64,000 nucleotides of DNA from Aquimarina sediminis (lineage in GTDB: Bacteria > Bacteroidota > Bacteroidia > Flavobacteriales > Flavobacteriaceae), in contig NZ_POYJ01000007.1 of the NCBI RefSeq assembly GCF_002895435.1, positions 186,001 to 250,000 of the forward strand. Direction: 5' to 3'. Position 1 is the stretch's first letter; each line of letters begins with the position of its first letter. Of the stretch, positions 21,901-31,534 are shown piece after piece. The notes beneath the pieces are model-generated. The model was not told the origin of the DNA, searched no databases, and saw nothing but the letters and a program-made list of their open reading frames with translations. A program made the translations under genes and the position numbers.

Positions 21901-24900
21901 AACTCCAGATAAATTCATAAACTCCACCTCCTAAATCAAGTACACCTAAGCGTATTAAAGAATTCTGTTCAACTTCGAAGCCATGTCCCCGATCTTTTTC
22001 TTTATAATAGGAAACCTGCAATTCCTGATCTTCTTTTGATATTACAGAAGAAAGGTCTTCAAATCTATAGGTATGGATGAAATTTTTACGAACAATTTGT
22101 AGTAGTTTCCCATATCTTGTAGTAAAACCGGTTCTTAGAACTGAATGACGCTTAACAAGCAATTCATAACTTTTTTGTACATTATCGAGGTTAATTTTCG
22201 GCATACTCAAGCGATAGCTACGTTGTGTACAATAAGTTGTTTTATCCTTACCTGAAATCCAATGATAAAAAAGACCTTCCTGAAGAGGGGATAGTTCGTA
22301 TACATCCTCTATATTATTATCCCTGTTAAGTTCTAACAATTCTGATACGCTCAACTCTTTATAAGTAAGATCACTTGGAGTTATATATGTTTCTGTACAT
22401 TGGCTCAATTGTTGAACCATTTCTGTTAATACAGTTTTGTATGTTTGTGTTAAGTCAGAAACTTGTTCTCCTTCATATACCAAATCATTATATGTTAGAT
22501 TCATTTCTAACATCCCATTAACAAGCATTCCCGAAACCCTTAATCTTTTACCTAGGTTATCATTCTCTTTTGAAGATTCAGCTCCTCTGTATTCTTTAGA
22601 ATGGACAAAAGATTTTCTACTATTATCTCCTTCTTCTTTTGATATATTACCAAAATCCCCTAAAAAATTAAAAAGAACACTGGTTATCAACTCTTTGTCT
22701 AATTCATTATTCAAGTAACGCAAGATCCCGTACCCTACACCTTTATTAGGAAGCCTTCTCAAAGATTCTTTTACTTTTATTAGTGCAGTTGAATAATCCA
22801 AAAACTCATTCCCGACATCCAAAACAAAAGGGTAAATACTCGTAAACCAACCTACTGTTCTGGTTACATCTACTCCATCTATAATTCCTTCTCGACCATG
22901 TCCTTCTAAATCCAAAATGACCTTGTTTTCTTTAAACACCTTTTGGATACTTATTCCCAATGCTGCTAATAAAAGATCATTAATCTCTGTATTATATACC
23001 CGATGTGTTCTGGTCTGTAAAAGTTCAACTATATCTTGATCTAAAGAAAAATAAGTGTTTTTAATATTACCATTACTCAGATCTATCAAATCTGTTTCTT
23101 TATAAATAGGGGAAACCTCTTTGGATAATATATTTTTCCAATATTCCTTTTCTTTATGTAATTCTTCGCTTGAAGCATATTCTTGGAGCAATGCAGCCCA
23201 TCGCTGGTAGGAATCTGTCTTTTGAGGTAACGATATTTTTATTTGTTTTTCCAGACTCTCATATATATTTTCTAAATCCTCTAGTAATATTCTCCAAGAA
23301 ACACCATCAACCACTAAGTGATGTATGATCAATATGAAACAATCCTTGGTTTTGAGTTTAAACAAGGCCGCCTTTACCAGGGGACCTTTCTCAATATTTA
23401 TACTAGATTGCAATGCACTACATAAAACTGTCATCTCTGATTGGTAATTATCTGAATCAGATAAATCATGTAAATCGAGTGAATGCCCTTTATAGGTCTC
23501 TTCTTGATTTTCTTGAGACCAAACTCCCTTTTCATAGGTATACATCATTCTTAAAGCATCGTGATGCTTTATTAAAAGTTCCAAGCTTTTATTCATCAAA
23601 GAGAAATCGATGGATGCAACTCTTTCCAGCATCACAGATTGATTATAATGTGATTTATTCTTAAGTAAATCAGAAGATAAAAAATAAGATTGAATAGGTA
23701 GCAGTGATACCCTTCCATTTACCGATGATTGGTTTATTATCCGTTCTATTTGAGTTAAATCGGGAGCTAACTTTGATACAATTGGAGTTTTCATTAACTG
23801 ACCTACTTTCAACCCATAGCCACGTTGTTTTAAGCGAGATACAATTAATATACTTTTTATAGAATCGCCCCCTAGGTCATAAAAATTATCATTAATCCCA
23901 ATATTCTCACGCTTTAATACAGATTCCCATATTTCGATTAAAACTTGTTCTTTTTCATTTCGAGGTGCCAAATACTGCTTCTCTGTAGATAATTTCATTG
24001 TTGGATCCGGCAATGCTTTCAAATCAATTTTACCATTGGCCGTTAATGGAAATTCCTCTATAAGTACAAAATAAGTTGGAATCATGTAAGAAGGTAAATA
24101 ATCCCCAAGATAAGTCCTTAGGGCTGATGGTTCTATAGTACCTGAACCTCTATAATATGCAACCAATTCTTTATCTTCAGAATCGAATTCTTTAGCCAAC
24201 ACCCTAACTTCATCTATTTTTTCATTAGACAGTAAAGAGCTTTCTATAGCTCCTAATTCTACTCGATTACCTCTTATTTTTACCTGATTATCTATCCTGC
24301 CAATGAACTCAATATTTCCATCTTTCAACATTCTCACCAAGTCACCTGTTCTGTACAGCCTTTCCTTTTTCTTTGTAAAAGGGTTTTGAATGAATTGTTG
24401 TTGGGTTAATTTTGATTGATTAAGATATCCTTTAGCAACACCTTTACCCCCAATTAGTAGCTCCCCAGGAATTCCAATAGGACAAGGTTTCATTTGTTTA
24501 TCAACAATATATACTGAGGTTTGAGAAAATGGTCTGCCAATAGGAATATTAATATAGGGTATATTAGTATTGATTTGAAACAAAAGTTTACCAATAGTTG
24601 TTTCAGTAGGACCATAATGATTTACTATTGCCATTTTAGGTTTCTGTTGCATTATCCTATTTACTATATCAACAGACAACTTATCTCCTCCAAAAATAAT
24701 CATATGATTAGGCAATAAGCAATTATCTCCATTCGTTAAAGCTTGCCAGTGACTTGGCACAATTTTTATACAATCGATCTCATGCTTAATAAAATACTCA
24801 TGAATTTCTTCTGAGTTTCTTAAAGCCTCTTTTTGAGGTAGATAAAGAGCTCCTCCAGAAAGTAATGCTCCATAGACAACAGTATTCCCAAGGTCTGTAG

Positions 24901-27900
24901 CAATATTAGACATTAAAGCAAATCTCTTAGAGGTTCTTATATCGATGCTTTCAAATAGCCCTATAACATAATCTATCAAATTAGCATGAGTAATCATAAC
25001 TCCCTTAGGTTGACCTGTAGAACCTGAAGTATACATAACATATGCTACAGTATCTTGTTTGATCGTTGGCAATCCAAAGATTTCTGTACTATTTTTAAGT
25101 GACTCCCATATACCGTTAACCGCAAATTTATCTACATCATAATTCTTAGTTTTTTCCTGATCTTCTGAAAGGGTAACCAAAACTTTCATCTTCGTATTAT
25201 CAATCTGATATTGTATCCTTTGGTTAGGCAATTCTGGGTCAATAGGCACATAAGCAGCACCCGTTTTAAGAATTGCCAAAATTGAGATTATGGACCAATC
25301 AGAAGTAGGCATTAACAGACCTATAAGGTCATTTGGTAAAATACCATAATTTTTTATTAGATAATAAGCTAACTTAGTAGAGTATTCATCTAGTTCCTGA
25401 TATGTTAGTTCTATATTTTCAAAAACTAGAGCTCTAGAATTAGGGGTTACTTCTACTTGCTCTTTAAACAAATCTATAATTGTTTTTTCATTAAAATCTA
25501 ACGAGTTTTCAGTACCTTCATACACCAATTTGGATTGTTCAGAGCACTCCAAATAATTTAAATCTTTAATTTGAGTGTTGCTTTCTTTTAATATTTCTCT
25601 GATTAGTGCCTGATAATGATTTATCAACCCTTCTATTAAATCATTATCATATATATCAGTATTGTACGTTACCCTTATTCCTATATGATCCCCTATTTCT
25701 TCAAAAACCAGTAAAATATCAAATTTAGCCTTAGTAGCTCCATAATCTTTTACAACGCCAATTTCATCCTTTGGTATGATTGATTTTTCATCTGCATCAC
25801 TGGTATTTTGTAATACGACTCTAATACCAAATAAATCATTTTTACTTACACCTTCTTCCTTTTCTAATTCCTCAATCATTCTATCAAATGGATACATTTG
25901 ATGTGTATAAGCTTCTAATAAATCTTGTTTTATTTGTTCATAAAATTCATCAAATGAAATAGAACTTTTCACATTACTTTTTAACGGCAAAGTGTTGATA
26001 TAAAACCCAATTTGGTCTTTTAAGTCTGAATGTTCCCGCCCTGCTATCGGGCTACTTAGTACAATATCTTCCTGCCCCGTGTACCTGAATAATAATACTT
26101 TTAGAGAGGACAATAGAAACATGAATAAGGTTCCTCCTTTGTCTTGTACATATTTATGTACTTTATTAGTATCTTCTTTAGCCATATATGTACTTAAGAG
26201 CTTTCCGTTATACGTTTTTAAAGAAGGTCGCTGTCTATATGGTGATAGATTCAATACAGGCAAATCCCCTCGGAACTTGTCTAACCAATATTTTCTATGA
26301 GTTTTATACGTTTCTGTTTTTAATTGGGATAATTGCCATGCGGCATAATCTTTATATTGTATCCGTAAATCTGGCAAATCTAATATTGTTCCTTTGGTAA
26401 AGTGATTATAATACTCTATTATATCTCGGGATAATATATCCATTGACCAACCATCACTAATTATATGATGCATATTGTAATACAGGACGCACTCTGAATT
26501 AGATATTTGCAAAAGGCTCACACGTAGTAAAGGACCATTTTGAAGGTCAAATGGCTTATATGAATCTTCTTCAATATAATTTAAGGCAAGTATTTCTGGT
26601 TTTTTTTCCTGGTGATAGTCTTCATAGCCAAAATCAAAACCTAGTTCTGATAATTCCAAAACAACCTGACGAACCTCACCACTAGTATCTTCCTGAAAAA
26701 CTGTTCGTAAGATTTCGTGACGTTCTATTACACTTTTAATAGCCCGTTTGAAATTTTGAACATCATAATTCCCTTCTAGTTTAATGGAATATGGCATATT
26801 ATATACCTCTGAACCTCCTTCTAACTGGCTTATCATCCATAATTTTCTTTGAGCATCAGAGATAGCATAGTTAGTTTGTTTTGAAACCTTCTCTATTAAA
26901 GTATGCTCTTCCTTATTTCCCTCTGTAATAAGTTCCACATGAGACTCTAAAGTTGTATTCAAAAATATGGTGGTAATTGACAACTTTACGTCAAATGTTT
27001 TATGATACTGGCTAATAAGTCGAATTGCTTTTAAACTATCTCCTCCTAAATCATAAAAATTATCTTTAACACTGATTTTTTCTATCTTAAGGATTTGCTT
27101 CCATACTTTAGCTATAGCTTTTTGTAAAACTGTTGTTGGAGGTACATAGAAGCTTTTTTCTTTATTTGCGCTATTGGGTTTTGGTAATTTTTTTCGATCT
27201 ATTTTTCCATTACTATTCAAAGGGAGATCCTCCATGTACACGTAATAAGATGGTATCATGTAATTGGGCATCTTTGTTTGTAGATAAGCCTTTAATTCAT
27301 CCTTATCATAATTATCGTTTTTTACCAGATAAGCGCATAATTGATTTTGATTATCCTGATCTTTTACTATATCTACTATACTATCTTTGAGTCCATTATA
27401 CTTGGACAGAGCACTCTCTATTTCTCCTAGCTCAACTCTAAACCCTCTAATCTTAACTTGATTATCCTTTCTACCAATAAACTGCATATTACCGTTAGGC
27501 ATCCAACGCCCAGAATCTCCCGTCTTATACATTCTACCTCCTAATCGGTCGTTAAATGGATCTTTTACAAATGCTGCATTGGTTTTTTCAGAATCATTAT
27601 CATAACCTCTGGCAACTCCAACTCCTCCAATAAATAATTCCCCAGTCACTCCAGTAGGAACAGGTTGCAAATTACCATCTAAAATGTAAAAGAAATTGTT
27701 TGTAATCGGTTTTCCATAAGGAATACTATTCCAACCTTCTTCTACCTTGTTTACAGGATAATAGTTGGACCAAATTGTACCTTCTGTAGCTCCTCCTAAA
27801 CTAATGATTTCGGCTTTCGGAAAAAACTGTTTTGCCCTATCCGGTAATGAGACAGGAATCCAATCACCACTCATAAATACTAATCTCAAACTATTATTGA

Positions 27901-30268
27901 TATAATCTTTATGATCAGCCGATAAGTTATCTACCAAGTAATTAAATGTCGTTGGAACAGAATCCCAGAAAGTAATATTTTCATTAGTTATTATTTTCTC
28001 CAAATTTGGAAAGTCCTCTTTGGTAGCTATGTAAACGCTTCCACCACTTACTAGCATTCCAAAAATATCATATACCGATAAATCAAAGCATACAGATGTT
28101 ATACATAGAAGCCTATCGCTTTCATTAACAGAAAAAGTATCATTTACCCATCGAATCAGGTTGATTAAAGAAAAGTGCTCTACCATTACTCCTTTTGGGT
28201 TGCCCGTAGAACCCGAAGTATAAATGGTATAAGCCAACTGATCTGAAGCTATTTGCACCTTTGGATTTTCAAGGGATACATTTTCATCTGTTATGCTGGG
28301 TAACCCGATGAATTCTACAGAGGGCATTTTTTCTTCTAACGATTTACCCGAATCATCTGATAAAACAAAACTAACTTTGGAATTCTGAGCTATATAACAC
28401 TGTCTTTCAACTGGATAATCAGGGTCAATTGGCACATAGCTCCCCCCAGATTTTAGGATTCCTAATAGGGCTATGACCATATCAAAACCTCTATTAAAAA
28501 GGACTCCTACATTAGTCTCAGAACCAATTCCTTTAATAATTAAATCATTAGCAATTGCATTAGCCCTATCATTTAGTTCTATATAGGTTACTATCTCTCC
28601 ATTTTGCCTTAAAGCAATGTTATCAGGAGTTTTCAGGACTTGTTCTTCAAAAAAATCTATCCAGGTTTTATCTTTGGAATAGTTAACTATAGTATTATTA
28701 TACTCGTATAGTAATACTTTTTTTTCAGACTCCGATATATATTGAATTTTGTTAATAGGACAGCTACTGTCTTTTACTATTTTTCTTACGATTGCCTTGT
28801 AATGTTTTATTAACCCGGTAATCATCTCATAATCATACACATCTGTATTGTATGTTAAGATTAATCGTAAATAACCTTCTATTTCTTCAAAATTAAACTC
28901 TATATCAAATTTTGCTTTTATCTCTCCATTATCTTCTATTAAACCGGTATCTACATTAACTCCATTCAATTTACTATCAGCTTCACTAGTATTTTGTAGT
29001 ACAAGCATTATATCAAACAAAGCATTTCTACTAGCGTCTCTATTGAGGTTTAACTCTTCTATAACTTTGTCTATAGGGTACATTTGGTTTGAATAAGCTT
29101 CTAACAAGTCTTGTTTTACTTGTTGGAAAAACTTGTCAAATGAGTTATTCCCATTAATCTTATTTCTTAATGCTAATGTATTGAGGTAAAACCCAATTTG
29201 ATTTTCTAGGTCAGAATGATCCCTACCTGCAACCGGAGTACCTATTACTATATCCTCCAGTCCAGTATATCTATGAAACAATACTTTTAAAGAGGATAAC
29301 AAAAACATAAATAAGGTTCCTCCTTTTTCTTTGACATATGTTTTTACAGCCATTGTATCTTCATCATCTAACCAGGCGGTCAAATATCTCCCATTATATG
29401 TCTTTAAAGACGGGCGTTTTTTATAGTTTGGTAAATCCAAAACAGGTAAATCACCCGAAAGTTTATCAAACCAATATTTCTTATGGTTTGTATAAGTTTC
29501 ATTTTCTAACTGATTCAACTGCCAAGTAGTATAATCCTTGTATTGTATTTTTAGTTTAGGAAGATCTAAGGTTACCCCATTAGCAAAATGTTTATAATAA
29601 GATATTACATCACGTGATAATACATTTATAGACCATCCATCACTGATGATGTGATGCATATTATAGTAGAAAACATACTCTCTATCTGTTAGTTGTAATA
29701 AACATACACGTATCAATGGACCATTTTCTAGATCAAAGGAAACATAGGAGTCATTTTTAATATATTCTTTCGCACATTTTTCCTGATTTTCTTTTTTTCG
29801 AAAATCTTTGTAAACAATATCAAAATCAGATTGTTCAATGACTAATTGTTGTAAAACTCCTTCTTGATTTTCTCTAAAAACTGTGCGTAAAATTTCATGA
29901 CGTTCTATTACACTTCTAATTGCTTTCTTAAAATTAGGAATATCATAATCTCCTTCTAATTTTACAGAATATGGTAGATTATATGCTGCAGAACTTCCTT
30001 CAAACTGACTTAAAACCCACAGTCGATATTGAGCAGAGGAAACAGGATAAGCATTTTTTATGGCGGTAGCTTCTATCCCAAAATAATCCTTATTATTTCT
30101 TTCGGATAATAAAGCTATTATTTCACCCTTATTAGATTTTATTGTATCAGCGATCTCTTGAGTTAGTAAGCCTTGTTTAATATTAAGTTTTAATACTCCT
30201 TCTTCCAAATAAAGGTTAGCATCTAGTTTTTTTAATTCCTTAAATAAGTGTAAAATATTACTATTCAT
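15980..30268 (-). CDS. Four-module NRPS: dock-C-A-T-C-A-T-E-C-A-T-C-A-T
   Basis: The 4762-residue protein opens with a TubC-type docking segment (1-60). Module 1: C (HHIISDGW near 209), A (YTSGSTGNPKG near 684, GGATEGTIW near 823; code D-L-Y-D-F-S-L-I-W-K, Cys-like), T near 1076. Module 2: C (HHIISDGW near 1271), A (near 1749; code D-L-T-K-I-G-H-I-G-K, Asp), T (GGDSIKS near 2133) and an epimerase (about 2190-2600; HHLVVDG near 2319, DLEGHGRE, RTVGWFTSIYP). Module 3: C (YELSPLQEGLFYH near 2659), A (near 3259; D-V-W-H-I-S-L-I-D-K, Ser), T near 3643. Module 4: C (HHAILDGW near 3858), A (near 4321; same Ser code), T near 4704. There is no thioesterase; the chain passes to the KS encoded 4 bp downstream. 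The hydroxylase gene just upstream probably acts on the Asp module. The two Ser modules are near-duplicates. Substrates are read by eye and are predictions. Confidence 0.95.
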   Translation of the reverse strand: MNSNILHLFKELKKLDANLYLEEGVLKLNIKQGLLTQEIADTIKSNKGEIIALLSERNNKDYFGIEATAIKNAYPVSSAQYRLWVLSQFEGSSAAYNLPYSVKLEGDYDIPNFKKAIRSVIERHEILRTVFRENQEGVLQQLVIEQSDFDIVYKDFRKKENQEKCAKEYIKNDSYVSFDLENGPLIRVCLLQLTDREYVFYYNMHHIISDGWSINVLSRDVISYYKHFANGVTLDLPKLKIQYKDYTTWQLNQLENETYTNHKKYWFDKLSGDLPVLDLPNYKKRPSLKTYNGRYLTAWLDDEDTMAVKTYVKEKGGTLFMFLLSSLKVLFHRYTGLEDIVIGTPVAGRDHSDLENQIGFYLNTLALRNKINGNNSFDKFFQQVKQDLLEAYSNQMYPIDKVIEELNLNRDASRNALFDIMLVLQNTSEADSKLNGVNVDTGLIEDNGEIKAKFDIEFNFEEIEGYLRLILTYNTDVYDYEMITGLIKHYKAIVRKIVKDSSCPINKIQYISESEKKVLLYEYNNTIVNYSKDKTWIDFFEEQVLKTPDNIALRQNGEIVTYIELNDRANAIANDLIIKGIGSETNVGVLFNRGFDMVIALLGILKSGGSYVPIDPDYPVERQCYIAQNSKVSFVLSDDSGKSLEEKMPSVEFIGLPSITDENVSLENPKVQIASDQLAYTIYTSGSTGNPKGVMVEHFSLINLIRWVNDTFSVNESDRLLCITSVCFDLSVYDIFGMLVSGGSVYIATKEDFPNLEKIITNENITFWDSVPTTFNYLVDNLSADHKDYINNSLRLVFMSGDWIPVSLPDRAKQFFPKAEIISLGGATEGTIWSNYYPVNKVEEGWNSIPYGKPITNNFFYILDGNLQPVPTGVTGELFIGGVGVARGYDNDSEKTNAAFVKDPFNDRLGGRMYKTGDSGRWMPNGNMQFIGRKDNQVKIRGFRVELGEIESALSKYNGLKDSIVDIVKDQDNQNQLCAYLVKNDNYDKDELKAYLQTKMPNYMIPSYYVYMEDLPLNSNGKIDRKKLPKPNSANKEKSFYVPPTTVLQKAIAKVWKQILKIEKISVKDNFYDLGGDSLKAIRLISQYHKTFDVKLSITTIFLNTTLESHVELITEGNKEEHTLIEKVSKQTNYAISDAQRKLWMISQLEGGSEVYNMPYSIKLEGNYDVQNFKRAIKSVIERHEILRTVFQEDTSGEVRQVVLELSELGFDFGYEDYHQEKKPEILALNYIEEDSYKPFDLQNGPLLRVSLLQISNSECVLYYNMHHIISDGWSMDILSRDIIEYYNHFTKGTILDLPDLRIQYKDYAAWQLSQLKTETYKTHRKYWLDKFRGDLPVLNLSPYRQRPSLKTYNGKLLSTYMAKEDTNKVHKYVQDKGGTLFMFLLSSLKVLLFRYTGQEDIVLSSPIAGREHSDLKDQIGFYINTLPLKSNVKSSISFDEFYEQIKQDLLEAYTHQMYPFDRMIEELEKEEGVSKNDLFGIRVVLQNTSDADEKSIIPKDEIGVVKDYGATKAKFDILLVFEEIGDHIGIRVTYNTDIYDNDLIEGLINHYQALIREILKESNTQIKDLNYLECSEQSKLVYEGTENSLDFNEKTIIDLFKEQVEVTPNSRALVFENIELTYQELDEYSTKLAYYLIKNYGILPNDLIGLLMPTSDWSIISILAILKTGAAYVPIDPELPNQRIQYQIDNTKMKVLVTLSEDQEKTKNYDVDKFAVNGIWESLKNSTEIFGLPTIKQDTVAYVMYTSGSTGQPKGVMITHANLIDYVIGLFESIDIRTSKRFALMSNIATDLGNTVVYGALLSGGALYLPQKEALRNSEEIHEYFIKHEIDCIKIVPSHWQALTNGDNCLLPNHMIIFGGDKLSVDIVNRIMQQKPKMAIVNHYGPTETTIGKLLFQINTNIPYINIPIGRPFSQTSVYIVDKQMKPCPIGIPGELLIGGKGVAKGYLNQSKLTQQQFIQNPFTKKKERLYRTGDLVRMLKDGNIEFIGRIDNQVKIRGNRVELGAIESSLLSNEKIDEVRVLAKEFDSEDKELVAYYRGSGTIEPSALRTYLGDYLPSYMIPTYFVLIEEFPLTANGKIDLKALPDPTMKLSTEKQYLAPRNEKEQVLIEIWESVLKRENIGINDNFYDLGGDSIKSILIVSRLKQRGYGLKVGQLMKTPIVSKLAPDLTQIERIINQSSVNGRVSLLPIQSYFLSSDLLKNKSHYNQSVMLERVASIDFSLMNKSLELLIKHHDALRMMYTYEKGVWSQENQEETYKGHSLDLHDLSDSDNYQSEMTVLCSALQSSINIEKGPLVKAALFKLKTKDCFILIIHHLVVDGVSWRILLEDLENIYESLEKQIKISLPQKTDSYQRWAALLQEYASSEELHKEKEYWKNILSKEVSPIYKETDLIDLSNGNIKNTYFSLDQDIVELLQTRTHRVYNTEINDLLLAALGISIQKVFKENKVILDLEGHGREGIIDGVDVTRTVGWFTSIYPFVLDVGNEFLDYSTALIKVKESLRRLPNKGVGYGILRYLNNELDKELITSVLFNFLGDFGNISKEEGDNSRKSFVHSKEYRGAESSKENDNLGKRLRVSGMLVNGMLEMNLTYNDLVYEGEQVSDLTQTYKTVLTEMVQQLSQCTETYITPSDLTYKELSVSELLELNRDNNIEDVYELSPLQEGLFYHWISGKDKTTYCTQRSYRLSMPKINLDNVQKSYELLVKRHSVLRTGFTTRYGKLLQIVRKNFIHTYRFEDLSSVISKEDQELQVSYYKEKDRGHGFEVEQNSLIRLGVLDLGGGVYEFIWSYHHILMDGWCGSILINEFYQILMSIESNTPLSLPEITPYSSYIKWLSNIDKTSNTLYWKNYLSDYNEKAIVPFKNLKGTEQDYQAMEEVLKIESNQLDKLRAICAQYNVTENTFIQTVWGYLLSKYNNKQDVVFGVVVSGRPSEIQGVEDMVGLFINTVPVRVKYTGNMKFSELLEKQQQGSIASLDHHYLSLSEIQSDNLLGNELFDHIYVFENYAVNELDENFVETNNIDGQISVLSGQNLIETHYDFDILVGPGKASLDVKFRYNSQVYMQKDITQIRDHFENLMSTFISNAQITLEQVSCLTKNERTQIVLEFNDTKKYYRENLTVIGLFKEQVSRKPNDIAVMYGGKNLTFKEVDEYSDQLADALICNHQILPNDFIAIKLDRSEWMIISILAVLKTGGAYIPIDTQYPYDRIRFIQEDSKYRVCIDQDFINDFKTKQNSYSKPEIEIRDSLSGLAYGIYTSGSTGQPKGVLNSHEGIYNRLSWMYEYLGVTDEDIILQKTPYTFDVSVWELLLPMVTGCNLVFAKPEGHKDPKYLQQVIKENQISIIHFVPSMLGIFLENLQPKNCRSLRHVICSGEALPSSLVEDFKSKLPWTRIHNLYGPTEAAIDVTAIDLTDIDTKTHGVNIGKPVANTKIYIVDKHLTLQPVGVPGELLIEGVQVAKGYLNRLELNEEKFISSPFKQGERTYRTGDLASWLPNGEIKYLGRLDNQVKIRGNRIELGEIEAKIQSSGLVENVAVLVKESENTHKYLIAYVIQKGDYTEDNLYGYLKNHLPEYMIPSRITVLDEFPLTTSGKINRKELQVLNDHQKLTEQYIAPKNDLEEELVEIWKEILNNENISVRDNFFRIGGDSILSIRLISSLNKKYNQKLTIGQLYEFNTIESLSQTIEKELQNFDRQQKIKDEIEQNIKELRQSVLEEMDNFQDIEDVYPMSDIQKGMVVLSGLNLQQGVYHDQFMYQIPLVDKKKFKRAFSILIEKHVTLRTQLDIVNYNDPVQIVKKEIDFDIDYKDIKELPTKEKSEYISEYMLSERNNPFDLNSGLLWRISLFEINNTASIFLFQFHHAILDGWSIASLNTELFQIYKQLEQKTVLNVEKLKAKNRDAIIEELYDKRDVEIAGFWKTELIDYKKLDIFNDVDENQILIDTYDFDYKYKLESQCKKDKITLKSVLYGAFVYALNIINYENDFVVGMVTNNRPVIEDGEKLLGCFLNTIPVRNRLDNALLFSWSDYFKKTEDNLTRIKKNERLTLYEISKLNNEETIGGSPFFDVIFNYVNFHVYDSLKLENDISYNKSQKEEISNQSFEATNTALDLIANVSRNSLSLKYKLKRDLKNDITLNRISKYVKNILSTYLEHPETKVKETTFLFEEELNLLSKFNETSISYGNEITVLDKFASSVKNDKEVIAAVFEETTISYKELNEQSNQLAHYLIEKYKVKKNDLIGIQMDRSLEMLIAILGILKAGAGYVPLDMKYPDERVKYIKEDSAYKVLVDIGFITNFQLEKKNYSKNKPDVKVNEFDIAYAIYTSGSTGYPKGVVNSHAGLYNRLLWMCNDLTITENDIILQKTPYTFDVSVWELLMPSISGCKLVFARPDGHKDPEYLQQLIKENQISICHFVPSMLVIFLESLQPDYCRSLRHVICSGEALSSKTVEEFKKKLPWVSIHNLYGPTEAAIDVTSINLTNVDTKTQGVTIGKPVANTKIYIVDKNLMIRPIGVPGELLIEGVQVAKGYLERPELNTEKFIPSPFNEGEQIYRTGDLAKWLPNGEIAYIGRIDDQVKIRGNRIELGEIENRIKAFEFVENAVVLVKGEESDRKFLVGYLLASEGYNEDLLYDYLSTHLPDYMLPSRLIVLEEFPLTVSGKVNRKSFPDVDNNQVLSEQYVAPRNDLEEELVTIWKEVLNTEVIGVQDNFFRIGGDSLLVVKLKQKLEKKFNAAINIVDFFNHRTIEEQSKLFEKDIENEEVMEINELKF

Positions 30269-30592
30269 GAGTTGTTTGCTTTTTAATTGATAAATTTCTA
30301 GTAAAAAACACTGAGTATCTATTACTCATACCATGACTGTCTCTATAGAAAAACATTCATTTACAAGCAATTACACAACAGTTCTTAAGAGTGAAATAGT
30401 TTTAGGTTTTTGCTAAAAAATTAAATAGGTATGATTGGTATTGAACCTAGTATTCAGGATTGGTAAGTAAACTGGATTCGAAATTAAAATTGTTTTTTTT
30501 CAGACGATTCTTAGAAATAACTTATTGATAATTAAAGAACAATAGTTGAATTAATATTTGACCTCTAAAACTCCAGCTACTCTTATAGTTTA
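30269..30592. other. Intergenic, 324 bp, between hydroxylase and large NRPS
   Basis: No open frame of note occurs on either strand. I found no TAnnTTTG box facing the NRPS (minus direction) and only a 5-bp inverted repeat, TAGGT/ACCTA, separated by 14 bp. The stretch is probably an untranslated spacer within the operon, though an unrecognised internal promoter is possible. Confidence 0.5.
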
Positions 30593-31534
30593 TCAAACAG
30601 ACATAGAAACCAAAATCTTACGTGAGCCTTCAAATGGAGTTCTTCCGTGCGCAGCAAGAATATTATCAATTAGCATCATGTCCCCTTGTTCCCACTTAAA
30701 AGTAACCATATTTTTTTCGGCTACAGATCGAATTTCTTCAAACATTGTTAACGGAATTTCCTCTCCATCACAGAAAGTTACATATTGAGGCATACTCATA
30801 GGATCATCTCCATATATTTCCATTAAAGCTTCATATACTTCTTTTGAATTTGTACTTGGATGAAATTGATCGGCCTGATTAAACCAGACTTCTTCATTAG
30901 AAACAGGGTGTTGGATCACTGCTTTTCTTTTTTGTGTAAGCCTAAGACCATCTTCGCTATCCCAGGCAAACAAAACATCGTTAGTTTTACAATAATTTTC
31001 AACTACCTCCTTTTGATTGGTTTCAAAAGTATCCTGCCATGAAGGTCCTGCTCCATATCCTCCATGCAAATTACGAATATATTCTACTCCTTTTTCTTTA
31101 AATGCACTTTTTGTCTCTTCGGAAAGATCGGATAAAATAGCTCTACTGTCAGCTACAACCGTACTTCCTCCTTTTACGGGTGCTATTTCACAACAAAAAA
31201 ACAAATAGCTTGGCCATTGATTTCCATATGACATCTCATTATGTAATGAGATAAATTCTTCTGGAGGGTGCTCTGTTGAAGTATAAACTTTTCCATGTAG
31301 TTTTGTTCGTGGTGAATTTCCGTCAACATAATCCAAAGAGTTACCAGGAAATGCATTAACACACTCTTCAAGTTTTACCGCGTCATCGATTCCAAAAGAT
31401 TTAAAAAGAACTGCTCCGTTTTCAATCAATATTTTTTTGATCTCCGAAGCTTTTGTCTGTAATAATTCAGGTAAAGATGTTATATCTGAAGAACTTTTAT
31501 CCCATATAAATGGAAGGGTTGCTATTGATTCCAT
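30593..31534 (-). CDS. SyrP/TauD-like Fe(II)/2-oxoglutarate hydroxylase
   Basis: The 313-residue protein belongs to the TauD/TfdA fold, in the SyrP-like group that hydroxylates carrier-bound amino acids at the beta carbon. Visible features are the iron-binding HxE in LHNEMSYGNQWP near residue 98, the KGGSTVVADSR region, VWFNQADQFHPS, and the distal histidine plus 2-oxoglutarate-binding arginine in AAHGRTPF near 296. SyrP-group enzymes in other clusters act on Asp, and the next gene contains an Asp-type module followed by an epimerase, so D-beta-hydroxyaspartate is the natural guess. The gene has 324-bp and 339-bp flanking spacers, unlike the tightly packed synthetase genes. The family is secure; the substrate is inferred. 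Confidence 0.92.
   Translation of the reverse strand: MESIATLPFIWDKSSSDITSLPELLQTKASEIKKILIENGAVLFKSFGIDDAVKLEECVNAFPGNSLDYVDGNSPRTKLHGKVYTSTEHPPEEFISLHNEMSYGNQWPSYLFFCCEIAPVKGGSTVVADSRAILSDLSEETKSAFKEKGVEYIRNLHGGYGAGPSWQDTFETNQKEVVENYCKTNDVLFAWDSEDGLRLTQKRKAVIQHPVSNEEVWFNQADQFHPSTNSKEVYEALMEIYGDDPMSMPQYVTFCDGEEIPLTMFEEIRSVAEKNMVTFKWEQGDMMLIDNILAAHGRTPFEGSRKILVSMSV

Noticed and set aside
22437..22718. Plus-strand open frames of 60-93 codons inside the NRPS genes
   Set aside because: They lie opposite conserved NRPS domains, have no recognisable motifs or promoters, and follow from the codon use of the real genes.
26440..30060. Heterocyclisation (Cy) domain expected ahead of a Cys-like module
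   Set aside because: The C domain ahead of the Cys-like A domain has an ordinary HHIISDGW motif, not DxxxxD, so a thiazoline is not predicted.
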